Shown: one piece after another, positions 18,772-26,994 of the stretch
Layout of the letters: every line of letters starts with the position of its first letter
Numbering within the stretch: position 1 is the first letter of the stretch
NCBI GenBank assembly: GCA_035295745.1
Contig: DATGIL010000078.1
Location: 13,794 to 77,793, forward strand
DNA from: JAIQFL01 sp035295745
Lineage (GTDB): Bacteria; Acidobacteriota; Terriglobia; Bryobacterales; Bryobacteraceae
DNA: 64,000 nucleotides
Direction: 5' to 3'
Notes under the pieces: model-generated
Database searches by the model: none
Told to the model about the DNA's origin: nothing
What the model saw: only the letters and a program-made list of their open reading frames with translations
Position numbers and translations under genes: made by a program

Positions 18772-19629
18772 CTAATTGCCTAGATACTTCACCTTTGCAC
18801 TATGAATGTTACCGCCGGCGGATTCCCAAGCCGTCATCTTATCCTTGCCGGCCCCGACGAAGTTATCGAAGTGAAAGCCCTTGATATCTGCACCCGTATC
18901 CATGCCTTTGCGCTCCCCCAAGGCTCGCGGCCCGATGATGTTGACTCGGTGTTTGGGTGGCAATATCGTCGGGTCAATGGCGATGGAGCTGTCGGCAGTC
19001 AATTTTCCGAAAGCGCCTTGAGGGGCGTCGACGAATTCAAACACAGCATCCTCGGAATTCTTAATTTCGGTGAAGCCAGATTTCCAGGTGAGATCCTTCG
19101 GATTCGAGAGTTGGATAAATTTGCCGTCCGACGCCAATCCGGTCCCCTCCATGGCCACACCCTTGCCGCTAAACAAAAAATCTTTCTTGTGTTTGCCCAC
19201 GTTTTTGGCTTCCACCAGGTCGCTGGAGAAATCGTCTTCCTCGCAAACGTTGTAAGCCGTAATCTCGAATTTGCCTTCGTACCAGGCCTCGCTGATATCG
19301 ACATCGAAGGTGCTGGCGGCGAATTCCGGGGCCGTTGGCGTGATCGTGTTCTTGCCGGTGTATCGGGTCTCCAGACGCAAGACCGCTTTGCCCGATGCGT
19401 CCGTAGGAGCCAGCAGACGGGCGTGGCTGTGCGTGCCCGTCACTTTGAATGCAACGTTCGCTTGCTTCGCAGGGGAGCCGCTACGGGTGACCACTACGTC
19501 GATATCGACGCGGAACAACAGCATTCCGCCGGAAACACGGGATTCCTTCGGAATCACCGGGAGCGTGTCGCCGAAAGCATTCTTCTTTACGGTATAGGTA
19601 ATCGCGCCCTTCACGGCTGGAGGAGGCAT
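18772..19629 (-). CDS. 3D (Asp-Asp-Asp) domain protein with N-terminal Ig-like domain
   Basis: 285 residues without a signal peptide. The first 120 residues look like a Big/Ig-type beta sandwich (KQANVAFKVTGTHSHARLLA, then TDASGKAVLRLETRYTGKN). The rest matches the 3D/MltA-type double-psi barrel: EITAYNVCEED, then AIDPTILPPKHRVNIIGP, GMDTGADIKGFHFDNFVG. The three hallmark aspartates (in AIDP, MDTG and HFDNF) are present. In known families this fold cleaves peptidoglycan glycan strands without hydrolysis. Activity here is inferred; lack of an export signal is unusual for a wall enzyme. Confidence 0.7.
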   Translation of the reverse strand: MPPPAVKGAITYTVKKNAFGDTLPVIPKESRVSGGMLLFRVDIDVVVTRSGSPAKQANVAFKVTGTHSHARLLAPTDASGKAVLRLETRYTGKNTITPTAPEFAASTFDVDISEAWYEGKFEITAYNVCEEDDFSSDLVEAKNVGKHKKDFLFSGKGVAMEGTGLASDGKFIQLSNPKDLTWKSGFTEIKNSEDAVFEFVDAPQGAFGKLTADSSIAIDPTILPPKHRVNIIGPRALGERKGMDTGADIKGFHFDNFVGAGKDKMTAWESAGGNIHSAKVKYLGN

Positions 19630-19707
19630 AATTCAGTTTACGTGCCCGGAGTGGCCAATGGATGAATCCACGGTACCCGGGATGCTCGCGAGCTGACAAC
19701 CGCAAAT

Positions 19708-19764
19708 CGGCCCGCAGCGAACCCCTCCGCAGCCAACCCGGTCCCGACACCACATCGGCAGCGG
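19708..19764 (+). pseudogene. Decayed partial copy of the gene at 20.5 kb
   Basis: This segment matches 20609-20667 over about 57 bases, including AGCCAACCCGGTCC and GGCAGCGG in the same order, with several substitutions and a small indel. In the intact gene the segment encodes SQPGPGHQIGSG. No start or continuing frame is present here, so it looks like a remnant of a duplication. Confidence 0.4.
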
Positions 19765-19984
19765 CTCTTCAGCAGCGAGCAGCTTTCATGATCGTTTGGG
19801 GATTCTCCGATTTAAAAAGGTCATGAAGTCTGATTTGGCTTGCAAAACTGCGGTGCTTGCCGAAAATAGAGTGACCAGCTTGGTGTGACTTCCGTTGCCT
19901 TAGGCCCGCTGGACTGGAAGAGCAACCGCTGTCGTTACGAGATTCGCTTGTTACTAACCCTATCTATCAGTGAAAGATGTTTGT

Positions 19985-20300
19985 GAGTATTAGTCCTGTG
20001 CAAGTAGCTTGGCGGGCGTTGGTGGCGCCACCCGGTGAAGGCGTGCGCTGCCGGCCGGCGGGCCGGCGTTTGGAATCAGGAATAAGAAGCGCTTGCCGTC
20101 CCCTGGATGGAGGTTGCTGTAGGTGCCGCCTGGGCCGTCCATGTTGTGGCTGCTGGCCGAATAGAGGGAGAGCCGAGGGAGAGCCGCCCGGTTCAAGCTA
20201 ACTTGATTCAGAGCCGTTCCGACTAACGCGCGGCTCATGTGTCGGAAGGCGAGGCCCCGACGGCTGATCGCCGGCCGTCTTTCTGACTATCCTGTTTTTC
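19985..20300 (+). ncRNA. Possible truncated group II intron (domain I-like RNA)
   Basis: A highly structured GC-rich segment without coding capacity. Possible pairings include GCCGGCC with GGCCGGC around 20051-20067, TGGATGG with CCGTCCA flanking a roughly 30-nt arm near 20105-20146, and AGCCG with CGGCT near 20212-20236. It has A-rich and GAGAGCC junction segments like those seen in group II intron domain I. A possible 5' boundary is the GTGAG at 19981, but no domain V follows downstream, so it would be a 5' fragment. This is pattern recognition only; another structured RNA is possible. Confidence 0.3.
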
Positions 20301-20476
20301 ATCTCTCTAAGCCGGCGGGTGGTCTTAGCAGCGACCTGTCTCACAGCATCCGTACTCAACCTGCGAGCAGTAACTCGACGTTAGTCGCCGCCCGGTCCAT
20401 GAATTCGAGTTCTGGATTGCGCCATCCTAAGACCTGGCGCGCTCCTCCTCCCTGAAAACGCCGAGGGAACGGATGC

Positions 20477-20887
20477 GTGCCGTCCTGCATCGAACTATCT
20501 AAGGAGGGTTCCGGCGTTGCGGATGGCGGTTTTTTTCTCGCCCTGATACTGATATCCTGCGCGTTTGCCCAGCAGTCGGCGGACACGTCTGTCCCCACCC
20601 AGACCGAACCGGCCCACAGCGAGTCCGCGGGGAGCCAACCCGGTCCTGGACACCAGATTGGCAGCGGCGTTGGAACCATTGGACTTGGCGCTGCGAAAGG
20701 CGCAGGTCACCTGGCATTAGGAACGGTGAAGGGGGTCGGCAAGCTGGTCACTTTGCACCCCGTTGGTGCAGGTGTCTCGGTCGCCAAGGGGGCTGCGTCC
20801 GCCGGAAAGGACGTTACGGTGGGTACGGTAAAAGGAACCGGCCGCGTCGGCAAAGGCGTCGGACGCGAGATCAAGAAGATTCATTAG
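20477..20887 (+). CDS. Small secreted Gly/Val/Lys-rich protein, probably frameshifted in its signal peptide
   Basis: The long frame can start only at a GTG (20477) that has no binding site. A strong AAGGAGG (20501-20507) precedes TTG 20517/ATG 20523 in another frame, which stops after a few codons. The two frames join at a run of seven T (20530-20536). With eight T, the product from ATG 20523 would be MAVFFLALILISCAFAQ, a perfect signal peptide running into the rest. The mature part has repeated Gly-Val-Lys segments (GTIGLGAAKGAGHLALGTVK, GTVKGTGRVGKGVGREIKKI) and may be membrane active or glycine-zipper-like. Function unknown. Confidence 0.55.
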   Translation: MPSCIELSKEGSGVADGGFFLALILISCAFAQQSADTSVPTQTEPAHSESAGSQPGPGHQIGSGVGTIGLGAAKGAGHLALGTVKGVGKLVTLHPVGAGVSVAKGAASAGKDVTVGTVKGTGRVGKGVGREIKKIH

Positions 20888-21079
20888 CTTGGATGGAGTT
20901 TGTTTCGTCATTTTTGTGGAAGAAAGCCCGGCCTACGTACGTCCAACCGTTCTGTGGGGATTCTCTCAAAAACTCGACCATCGCCTTCGTGCGTCGCATT
21001 TCCCCCACACATGGGGGTATGTCGAGAAACACCGCAAAATAGGTCTAAAATGTCCTATTATCTCGGAATTGGTTCGAGC

Positions 21080-21085
21080 TATACT
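21080..21085 (+). promoter_or_regulatory. Candidate -10 element (TATACT) for the ccm operon
   Basis: TATACT lies about 20 bases before the ccmE start, which would give a very short leader. No good -35 hexamer is visible at the matching distance. A small hairpin (CCCCC...GGGGG, 21002-21017) lies upstream. Weak evidence from sequence alone. Confidence 0.25.
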
Positions 21086-21105
21086 GTGATTTCAGAGGGA
21101 TGGCA

Positions 21106-21549
21106 ATGAAAAAATACGGCAAGTTCGCAGCTTTGGTCGTCGTTGTCCTGGGCACCCTGGCGTGGTTGGCGACCAGTGGGATGAAAGGCAACGAGAGCTA
21201 CTACAAGACCATCACCGAACTCGGACAGATGGGCGACCGTGCGTACGGGCAGCGCATCCGAGTGGGTGGCGACGTAGCCGCGGGTTCCATCCGCAGAGTT
21301 GGCAACGAAGTGCAGTTCACGCTGGTGCAGGACAAAACCGAGCTGCGGGTCGCCTACACCGGGACCGAACCGCTACCGGACACTTTCAAGGACGGGGCGC
21401 AGGCGCTGGCAGATGGCAAGCTCGACAAGGACAACGTCTTCCGCACCTCCAAGGTTCAAGCCAAGTGCGCATCCAAGTATGAAGCCAAGCCGGGGCAACT
21501 GGCGCCCGGTTCCGCTCCCAACATCAACACCGGCAAAGGCACCATCTAA
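21106..21549 (+). CDS. ccmE: Cytochrome c maturation protein CcmE (heme chaperone), CxxxY type
   Basis: 147 residues, with the start at the second of two in-frame ATGs (21100, 21106) because GAGGGA lies five bases before it. An N-terminal membrane anchor (FAALVVVVLGTLAWLATSG) precedes the OB-fold (RIRVGGDVAAGSIRR, EVQFTLVQDKTELRVAYTG, PDTFKDGAQALADGKLDK). The usual heme-binding HxxxY is replaced by CASKY: Cys121 stands where classical CcmE has its covalent-heme histidine. Such Cys forms are known from Desulfovibrio and some archaea. It carries heme from CcmC to the CcmF ligase and is the first gene of the operon. Confidence 0.9.
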   Translation: MKKYGKFAALVVVVLGTLAWLATSGMKGNESYYKTITELGQMGDRAYGQRIRVGGDVAAGSIRRVGNEVQFTLVQDKTELRVAYTGTEPLPDTFKDGAQALADGKLDKDNVFRTSKVQAKCASKYEAKPGQLAPGSAPNINTGKGTI

Positions 21550-21600
21550 CTCTTTCGCTCCCCGCGGGGGGCGTCGATTGTAACTAACCGAGGGGACGCT

Positions 21601-23619
21601 ATGGAAAATCTGGGTTCAGCGGCCATCCTGTTGGCCTTTGCGGTAGCTCTCTACGCCGTCTTGGCCTCCATCGTAGGCCGCATCAAGAGTAAGCCTTTTC
21701 TGATCGTTAGCGGCGAGCGCGCGGTCTATTCGGTGTGGATCATGATGGCGCTCGCATCGGGCGTCCTGGTCCATGCCCTGATGACCGGCGATTTCCGTTT
21801 CGCCTACGTTGCCGAACATAGCAACAAGGCGATGCCCATCCTGTATAAGTTCGCCGCCTGGTGGGGCGGACAAGAAGGGTCGCTGCTCTTCTGGAGCTTC
21901 CTGCTCTCGACTTACTCCGCGATCGTGGTGATCGGCAATCGCCGCAAGCATCGCGACATGATGCCCTGGGTGGTAGGCGTGCTCGCCACCGTCCAGTCCT
22001 TCTTCCTGATCCTCAACAATTTCGTTGCGAATCCGTTCCAGATGCTGGCTACCGACAAGTTGATCGTCGCGGTGCCGGATGGCAACGGTCTCAGTCCCCT
22101 CCTGCAATATCCCGCGATGGCGATCCATCCCCCCATGTTGTATCTCGGATATGTCGGGTTCGCGGTTCCCTTCGCCTTCGCCATCGGCTCGCTGATTACC
22201 CGGCAGCCAGGCGACGCGTGGATCCACACGACACGGCGCTGGACGCTGATCACGTGGCTCTTCCAAAGCACCGGCGTCATGCTGGGCGCGGCCTGGGCGT
22301 ATCACGTGCTCGGATGGGGCGGCTACTGGGGTTGGGATCCGGTCGAAAACGCCTCGCTGTTGCCCTGGCTCAGCGGTACGGCCTTCCTGCACTCCGTAAT
22401 GATGCAAGAGAAGAAGGGCATGATGAAGGTCTGGAACATCGTGCTGGTCTCCTCCACCTTCTTCCTGTGCATCCTGGGGACGTTCCTCACGCGGTCGGGT
22501 GTAGTCCAATCGGTGCATGCCTTTGCCCGCTCTGAGATCGGAAAGTTCTTCGTCACCTTCCTTGCGGTGGGCATTGCCGCCACCATCTACCTCATCCTCG
22601 ACCGGCTCGACTACCTCAAGAGCGAATCCCAACTGGAGAGCGTAATCTCTCGCGAGTCAAGCTTCCTTTTTAACAATCTGATCCTGCTGGCTAGCTGCTT
22701 CGCGGTGCTCTGGGGCACGCTTTTCCCCGTAATCTCTGAGGCTGTTACCGGCGATAAGATCTCGCTCGATGCCGACTGGTACAACCGTCTGATGGTCCCC
22801 ATCGGACTGTTCCTGCTCCTGCTCACCGGCGTCGGGCCGCTGTTCGCCTGGCGCAAGACCTCCGCGGAGAGCCTGCGGCGCAACTTCCAATGGCCAGGCA
22901 TCGCGTCGCTGCTGTTGGTGGCGGGATTGATCCTCGCGGGCATGCGCAACTTCTACGCGCTCATCTCCTTCGGCTTCTGCCTGTTCGTGGCCCTCACCGT
23001 GGCCATGGAGTTTTACAAGGGCGGGCGCTCGGTGGCTGCAAAGAACGACATGAACCTGCTCCACGCGATGGTGGAACTGACGCATCGCAACACCAGGCGC
23101 TACGGCGGGTACCTGGTCCACATGGGCATCGTGCTGATGTTCATCGGATTCACCGGCCACGCGTTCAATCAGAGCGAAGTCAAGGAACTCAATAACGGCG
23201 ACACCATGCAAGTGGGCGCCTACACTCTGAAGATGATCGACCTGGAAGAGGGAGACAATTCCAACTACTCTTCGCACACCGCCACGATGCAGGTGTTTAA
23301 GGGCGGCAACGAACTGGGTGTGCTGAAGCCAGAGAAGCGGATGTACAAGGCGAGCCGGCAAAGCACCTCCGAGGTCGGCATCCGGCAGCGTCCCAATGAA
23401 GACCTCTATCTGAATTTTGGCGGGATGTCGGACGATAACAAGCGGGCCGTGATTCAGGCCTACGTCTTTCCCTTGGTGTCCTGGATTTGGATCGGCGGCC
23501 TGGTGCTGATTGGCGGCACCTTTGTCTGCCTGGTCCCGAGCAAGGTCAAGATGCAATACGCCCGCACGGAAGTGGTGGGCTATGCGAAAAAACATGCAAC
23601 CGTTGAAAAAGCTAAGTAG
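21601..23619 (+). CDS. ccmF: Cytochrome c heme lyase subunit CcmF
   Basis: 672 residues, preceded by GAGGGGAC. A multi-pass membrane protein of the heme-handling family with the WWD-type motif (GWGGYWGWDPVENASLLPWL, around residue 238) and the following conserved stretch GTFLTRSGVVQSVHAFARSE. Late in the chain is a periplasmic domain (YTLKMIDLEEGDNSNY, EKRMYKASRQSTSEVGIRQR) before a final helix, as in CcmF. It attaches heme to apocytochrome c in the periplasm. Its end overlaps the ccmH start. Confidence 0.95.
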   Translation: MENLGSAAILLAFAVALYAVLASIVGRIKSKPFLIVSGERAVYSVWIMMALASGVLVHALMTGDFRFAYVAEHSNKAMPILYKFAAWWGGQEGSLLFWSFLLSTYSAIVVIGNRRKHRDMMPWVVGVLATVQSFFLILNNFVANPFQMLATDKLIVAVPDGNGLSPLLQYPAMAIHPPMLYLGYVGFAVPFAFAIGSLITRQPGDAWIHTTRRWTLITWLFQSTGVMLGAAWAYHVLGWGGYWGWDPVENASLLPWLSGTAFLHSVMMQEKKGMMKVWNIVLVSSTFFLCILGTFLTRSGVVQSVHAFARSEIGKFFVTFLAVGIAATIYLILDRLDYLKSESQLESVISRESSFLFNNLILLASCFAVLWGTLFPVISEAVTGDKISLDADWYNRLMVPIGLFLLLLTGVGPLFAWRKTSAESLRRNFQWPGIASLLLVAGLILAGMRNFYALISFGFCLFVALTVAMEFYKGGRSVAAKNDMNLLHAMVELTHRNTRRYGGYLVHMGIVLMFIGFTGHAFNQSEVKELNNGDTMQVGAYTLKMIDLEEGDNSNYSSHTATMQVFKGGNELGVLKPEKRMYKASRQSTSEVGIRQRPNEDLYLNFGGMSDDNKRAVIQAYVFPLVSWIWIGGLVLIGGTFVCLVPSKVKMQYARTEVVGYAKKHATVEKAK

Positions 23620-24073
23620 CTTGTTGCTGCTGATCGGACTGCTGGCCGTTGCGGCACTGGCCCAGACCGCGTCCGAGAAACCCAATATCGATGTGCGGCG
23701 CGTAGGGGCGCGATTGGCGTGCACCTGCGGCTGCAAGGATTCGGTGGCGACCTGCGCCATGCTGGAGTGCGAGAGATCCAAGCCTGCCAAGGAGCGCATC
23801 GCCAAGATGCAGGCGCTGGGTTACTCCGATAAGCAGATCGTCGACGCATTCATACGGGACTACGGGATGGCGATTTATCTCGCCGAGCCCAATGCTTGGG
23901 GATGGATTGTGCCCTACGCGTCAGTCGGCGTCGGGTTGCTCATCATCTGGATGTTCGTGAAGAAGTACCGGAAGCCCAAGCCCCTCGCCGAGATCGGCAA
24001 GATGGAAGTGGACGATCCGGCGCTCGAGAAATACAAAGACCAGATCGAACGAGACCTGGCCAACATGGAGTAG
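23582..24073 (+). CDS. ccmH: CcmH/CycL-like apocytochrome thioreductase
   Basis: 163 residues, start at 23582 inside the end of ccmF. A signal peptide (LSSLLLLIGLLAVAALAQ) is followed by the CcmH domain: RVGARLACTCGCKDSVATCA, then MQALGYSDKQIVDAFIRDYG, and a C-terminal transmembrane helix (VPYASVGVGLLIIWMFV). The classical RCxxC motif is replaced by CTCGC, with further cysteines at 58 and 63. In the pathway CcmH keeps the cytochrome CXXCH cysteines reduced. No CcmG thioredoxin-like gene is found beside it. Confidence 0.85.
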   Translation: MRKNMQPLKKLSSLLLLIGLLAVAALAQTASEKPNIDVRRVGARLACTCGCKDSVATCAMLECERSKPAKERIAKMQALGYSDKQIVDAFIRDYGMAIYLAEPNAWGWIVPYASVGVGLLIIWMFVKKYRKPKPLAEIGKMEVDDPALEKYKDQIERDLANME

Positions 24074-24142
24074 CGTGGGCGTGGCGGACCTGGTCTGCAG
24101 CCGGCCGAAGCCGGCTTGGCCGTCCAACGCAATAGGTGCATA

Positions 24143-24565
24143 GTGATCATCGTCTTTACCTGTATCCTCGCGATCGCCGTTATCGCGTTCATCCTTGGCG
24201 TGAGGCCAAGGGACTTGCCGGCACCCGAACCGGTATCGCCGTTCCAGCACCTCGATGAGCGCAAGGCGGCGATTTACGAGAATCTGCGCGATCTCCAGTT
24301 TGAGTATCGACTGGGCAAGCTGTCGGACACGGATTATCAGGCGACCAAGCGGGATCTGCAAAAGGAGTTGGCCGGGGTTCTGGCGGAAGTGGACAAGATC
24401 AAGCTGCAGATGAACGGATCGAAGCCGACCGCGGCTCCTGGACCGGTGCCGCCGCCAAAGGTTGTGAAGACGAGCGGATTTGTCTGCGATTCCTGCGGCG
24501 CGAGCTTCGAGAAGCCGCTGAAGTTCTGCGGCGAATGCGGTAAGGCGATGAAGGTGGCGCAATGA
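24143..24565 (+). CDS. Membrane-anchored coiled-coil/zinc-ribbon protein in the ccm operon (CcmI-like position)
   Basis: About 141 residues from GTG 24143 (an in-frame TTG at 24116 is possible). A single N-terminal helix (IVFTCILAIAVIAFILGV) leads to a coiled coil whose pattern, AAIYENLRDLQFEYRLGKLS then DYQATKRDLQKELAGVL, is like the start of CcmI. A C-terminal zinc ribbon of two CxxC pairs (VCDSCGASFEKPLKFCGECG) follows. The CcmI likeness is limited to the helix-hairpin region, and the ribbon is not part of classical CcmI. Its stop overlaps the next start (ATGA). Confidence 0.65.
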   Translation: MIIVFTCILAIAVIAFILGVRPRDLPAPEPVSPFQHLDERKAAIYENLRDLQFEYRLGKLSDTDYQATKRDLQKELAGVLAEVDKIKLQMNGSKPTAAPGPVPPPKVVKTSGFVCDSCGASFEKPLKFCGECGKAMKVAQ

Positions 24566-25581
24566 GACCGGCTGTTGGCGTCGCGTCTCTTCTACTTGCC
24601 GTTGCGCCGATGTATGCTGCTGTCACCGGAACCGTCATCAATCAGAGCACCGGGAAACCACAACCGGGCGCGGTGGTGGGATTCAATAACCTGGGCCAGA
24701 ACGGCATCGAGCTAATCGATCAGGCCACCTCCGACGCGCAGGGACACTTCACCATCAATCAGGAAGTGCGTGGGCCGCACCTGCTCCGCACCGCGTTCGA
24801 CGGCGTGACATACAACCACATGCTGCCGCCCGGTTCGCCGACCACCGATCTCACGATCGAAGTCTATAACGCCTCCAAGAATCCGGGAGCTGCTAAAGTC
24901 TCGAAGCACATGCTCCTGTTCGAGCCGGCCAACGGCCAGATGGTAGTCAACGAGACCTACCTCTACAGCAATTCCGGCAAGATCGCGTGGAACGATCCCG
25001 ATGGCGGCACGCTGCATTTCTACGCGCCGAAGGTGACGGGTAAGGTCAGCGTGACTGCGTCCGCCCCGGGTGGCATGCCGATTCCCGCGCCGGTAAATAA
25101 GACCGCCAAACCCGACGTGTATGCGGTGGACTTCTCCGTGAAGCCTGGCGAGACGCGGTTCGACGTCACCTACACGGTGCCGTACACGGCAGGCGCACCC
25201 TACGACGGCAAGATCCTCACACCGGACGACGACACGTATCTGATCGCCCCCAACGGTATTACCCTGGAAGGCCAGAACCTGAAGGACATGGGGACGGAAC
25301 CGCGCACGCAGGCCCATATTTACGGGCTCGCCGGCACCTCGTACCGGATTCAGTTGACCGGGACGGAAGCTGCCGCGCCGGCCGACGCCGCACCGGGGCA
25401 AGCAGACCAGCCGGAGAACAGCGGTCCGCAGATCGAGCAGATCATGCCGCGCATCAACCGCGAAGCGCAGACCGGTATCCTGGTACTGGCGTTTGGAATT
25501 TTGGCATTGGGTTTCGCCTTGCTGTACCGCGCCAATCCGGCCGGTGCAGGGAAGGAGTCCCATGAGCGCGGTCGACGTTGA
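24562..25581 (+). CDS. Secreted carboxypeptidase-regulatory-like protein in the ccm operon
   Basis: 339 residues with a signal peptide (MRPAVGVASLLLAVAPMYA). A CarboxypepD_reg-like beta sandwich occupies residues 20-110 (TGTVINQSTGKPQPGAVVGF, TSDAQGHFTINQEVRGPHLL). A second beta-rich part follows (LFEPANGQMVVNETYLYSNS, VDFSVKPGETRFDVTYTVPY), and a C-terminal membrane helix (GILVLAFGILALGFALLY) ends it. It starts in an ATGA overlap and ends 20 bases inside ccmA, so it is translated with the ccm genes, but I know of no role for such a protein in cytochrome maturation. Confidence 0.75.
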   Translation: MRPAVGVASLLLAVAPMYAAVTGTVINQSTGKPQPGAVVGFNNLGQNGIELIDQATSDAQGHFTINQEVRGPHLLRTAFDGVTYNHMLPPGSPTTDLTIEVYNASKNPGAAKVSKHMLLFEPANGQMVVNETYLYSNSGKIAWNDPDGGTLHFYAPKVTGKVSVTASAPGGMPIPAPVNKTAKPDVYAVDFSVKPGETRFDVTYTVPYTAGAPYDGKILTPDDDTYLIAPNGITLEGQNLKDMGTEPRTQAHIYGLAGTSYRIQLTGTEAAAPADAAPGQADQPENSGPQIEQIMPRINREAQTGILVLAFGILALGFALLYRANPAGAGKESHERGRR

Positions 25582-26263
25582 CGGCGTCTGGAAGTTCTAC
25601 GGCGATTATCCGGCGCTGCGAGACGTGAAACTGCAAGCCGAGAAGGGCGCGTGCCTGGCGCTGATCGGGCGCAATGGGGCAGGGAAGACCACACTGCTGC
25701 GCGTGGTCGCGGGGTTTTCGCGCGCCGGCCGCGGGCAGGTGAGGATCTTCGGCAAAGAGCCTCGCGAGACCGATACGCGGCGGCAGATGGGATTCATCGG
25801 TCACGGGATTTCGGTCTACGACGAGCTTTCGGCGCTCGAAAACCTGATGCTGTACGGCAGGCTCTACGGTCTGCCGGATCCGAAGAAGGCAGCCATGGAT
25901 TGGCTGGAGCGAACCGGTCTGGCGCATGTCCGTAACGGCCTGGTCCGGGAGTTCTCGCGCGGCATGCGACAGCGCCTGGCAGTGGCGCGCGCCTTTCTCC
26001 ACGAACCCAGTGTTCTGCTGCTCGATGAGCCGTTCACCGCACTCGACGATAAAGCCATTGCCGTGCTGCAGCGCCTGTTGCGCGAGGCACTCGTCGCGGG
26101 AAAAACGATTGTGATGTCGACCCACCAATTGCGGGAAGCTCTCGAGCTGGCCACGCATGTCGCGCTGTTGAACCGCGGGCAGGTGGCATTTCACGGCCAG
26201 CGCACGCCGGAAATGGTTTCCGATCCCGGGTACATCTACGCGCGATATGGTGAGGCCAATTGA
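25562..26263 (+). CDS. ccmA: Heme exporter ATP-binding protein CcmA
   Basis: 233 residues from ATG 25562, overlapping the preceding gene by 20 bases. A complete ABC ATPase: Walker A GRNGAGKTT, signature FSRGMRQRLAVARA, Walker B VLLLDEPF and the switch histidine in STHQL. CcmA with CcmB and CcmC powers release of holo-CcmE. Generic ABC ATPases look similar, but the adjacent ccmB and ccmC support the name. Confidence 0.9.
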   Translation: MSAVDVDGVWKFYGDYPALRDVKLQAEKGACLALIGRNGAGKTTLLRVVAGFSRAGRGQVRIFGKEPRETDTRRQMGFIGHGISVYDELSALENLMLYGRLYGLPDPKKAAMDWLERTGLAHVRNGLVREFSRGMRQRLAVARAFLHEPSVLLLDEPFTALDDKAIAVLQRLLREALVAGKTIVMSTHQLREALELATHVALLNRGQVAFHGQRTPEMVSDPGYIYARYGEAN

Positions 26264-26266
26264 GGC

Positions 26267-26950
26267 ATGACGGCGTTCTTCAGGCAGGCGCTAGTTATCA
26301 CATTCAAGGATCTTCGGGCCGAGATTCGCACTAAAGAGGCGGTCAACGCATCTTTCGCCTTCGCCCTCGTCATCCTGGTGATCTTCAGTTTTGCGTTCGA
26401 TCCTTCGGAAGACACCACGCGAGACATGTCCGGCGGTCTTTTGTGGATTGTCTTCGCCTTCGCCGGCACGCTGCTGTTGAATCGCAGCTTCGCGCGCGAG
26501 TTGCCGAACGACACACTAGATGCGCTCATCGCGGCTCCGATCTCAGGCGCGGCGCTCTTTTTCGGAAAGGCGGTAGCGAACTATTTCCTCTTGCTGGCCG
26601 TAGAACTGGTCTCCTTGCCGGTATTCGGCATCTTTTATAACGTGCATTGGACCTCGCAGTTCTGGGAACTCATGCTGGTTCTGGCGCTGGGCACGTGGGG
26701 ACTGACTCTGATTGGAACGTTCTGCAGCGCGCTCACCGTCAACATCCGTCTTCGCGAAGTCATGCTGCCGATGTTGACGTACCCGGCCCTGGTACCGGTG
26801 TTGATGGCCTCCATGGTATTAACGATGTCGTTGGTCGCAGGTAAGCCGATTGGAGAGGAGACGATCCCATGGTTGAAAATATTGGTGGGCTTCGACATAG
26901 TCTTCACCGCCGCCTCTCTGACACTGGTTGAGATTGTATTGGTTGGGTGA
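26267..26950 (+). CDS. ccmB: Heme exporter membrane protein CcmB
   Basis: 227 residues starting three bases after ccmA. Six predicted helices with family features near the N-terminus (FKDLRAEIRTKEAVNASFAF, GGLLWIVFAFAGTLLLNRSF, DTLDALIAAPISGAALFFGK) and LREVMLPMLTYPALVPVLMA. It forms the permease partner of CcmA. Length and position fit the family. Confidence 0.92.
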   Translation: MTAFFRQALVITFKDLRAEIRTKEAVNASFAFALVILVIFSFAFDPSEDTTRDMSGGLLWIVFAFAGTLLLNRSFARELPNDTLDALIAAPISGAALFFGKAVANYFLLLAVELVSLPVFGIFYNVHWTSQFWELMLVLALGTWGLTLIGTFCSALTVNIRLREVMLPMLTYPALVPVLMASMVLTMSLVAGKPIGEETIPWLKILVGFDIVFTAASLTLVEIVLVG

Positions 26951-26994
26951 GGGACACGAGGATTCTTGACGTTGTCTTGGTTTTGGGAGGAACG

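Larger units (their letters stand above)
19630..20476. other. Gene-poor stretch holding a decayed copy and an intron-like RNA segment
   Basis: No intact gene. It contains a short diverged copy of part of the 20.5-kb gene (19708-19764) and a structured GC-rich segment that resembles group II intron domain I (about 19985-20300). Both are listed separately. The rest shows nothing recognisable. Confidence 0.5.

Noticed and set aside
21616..23805. Long minus-strand frames opposite ccmF and ccmH
   Set aside because: Shadow frames of high-GC coding sequence; the plus-strand products are unmistakable CcmF and CcmH.
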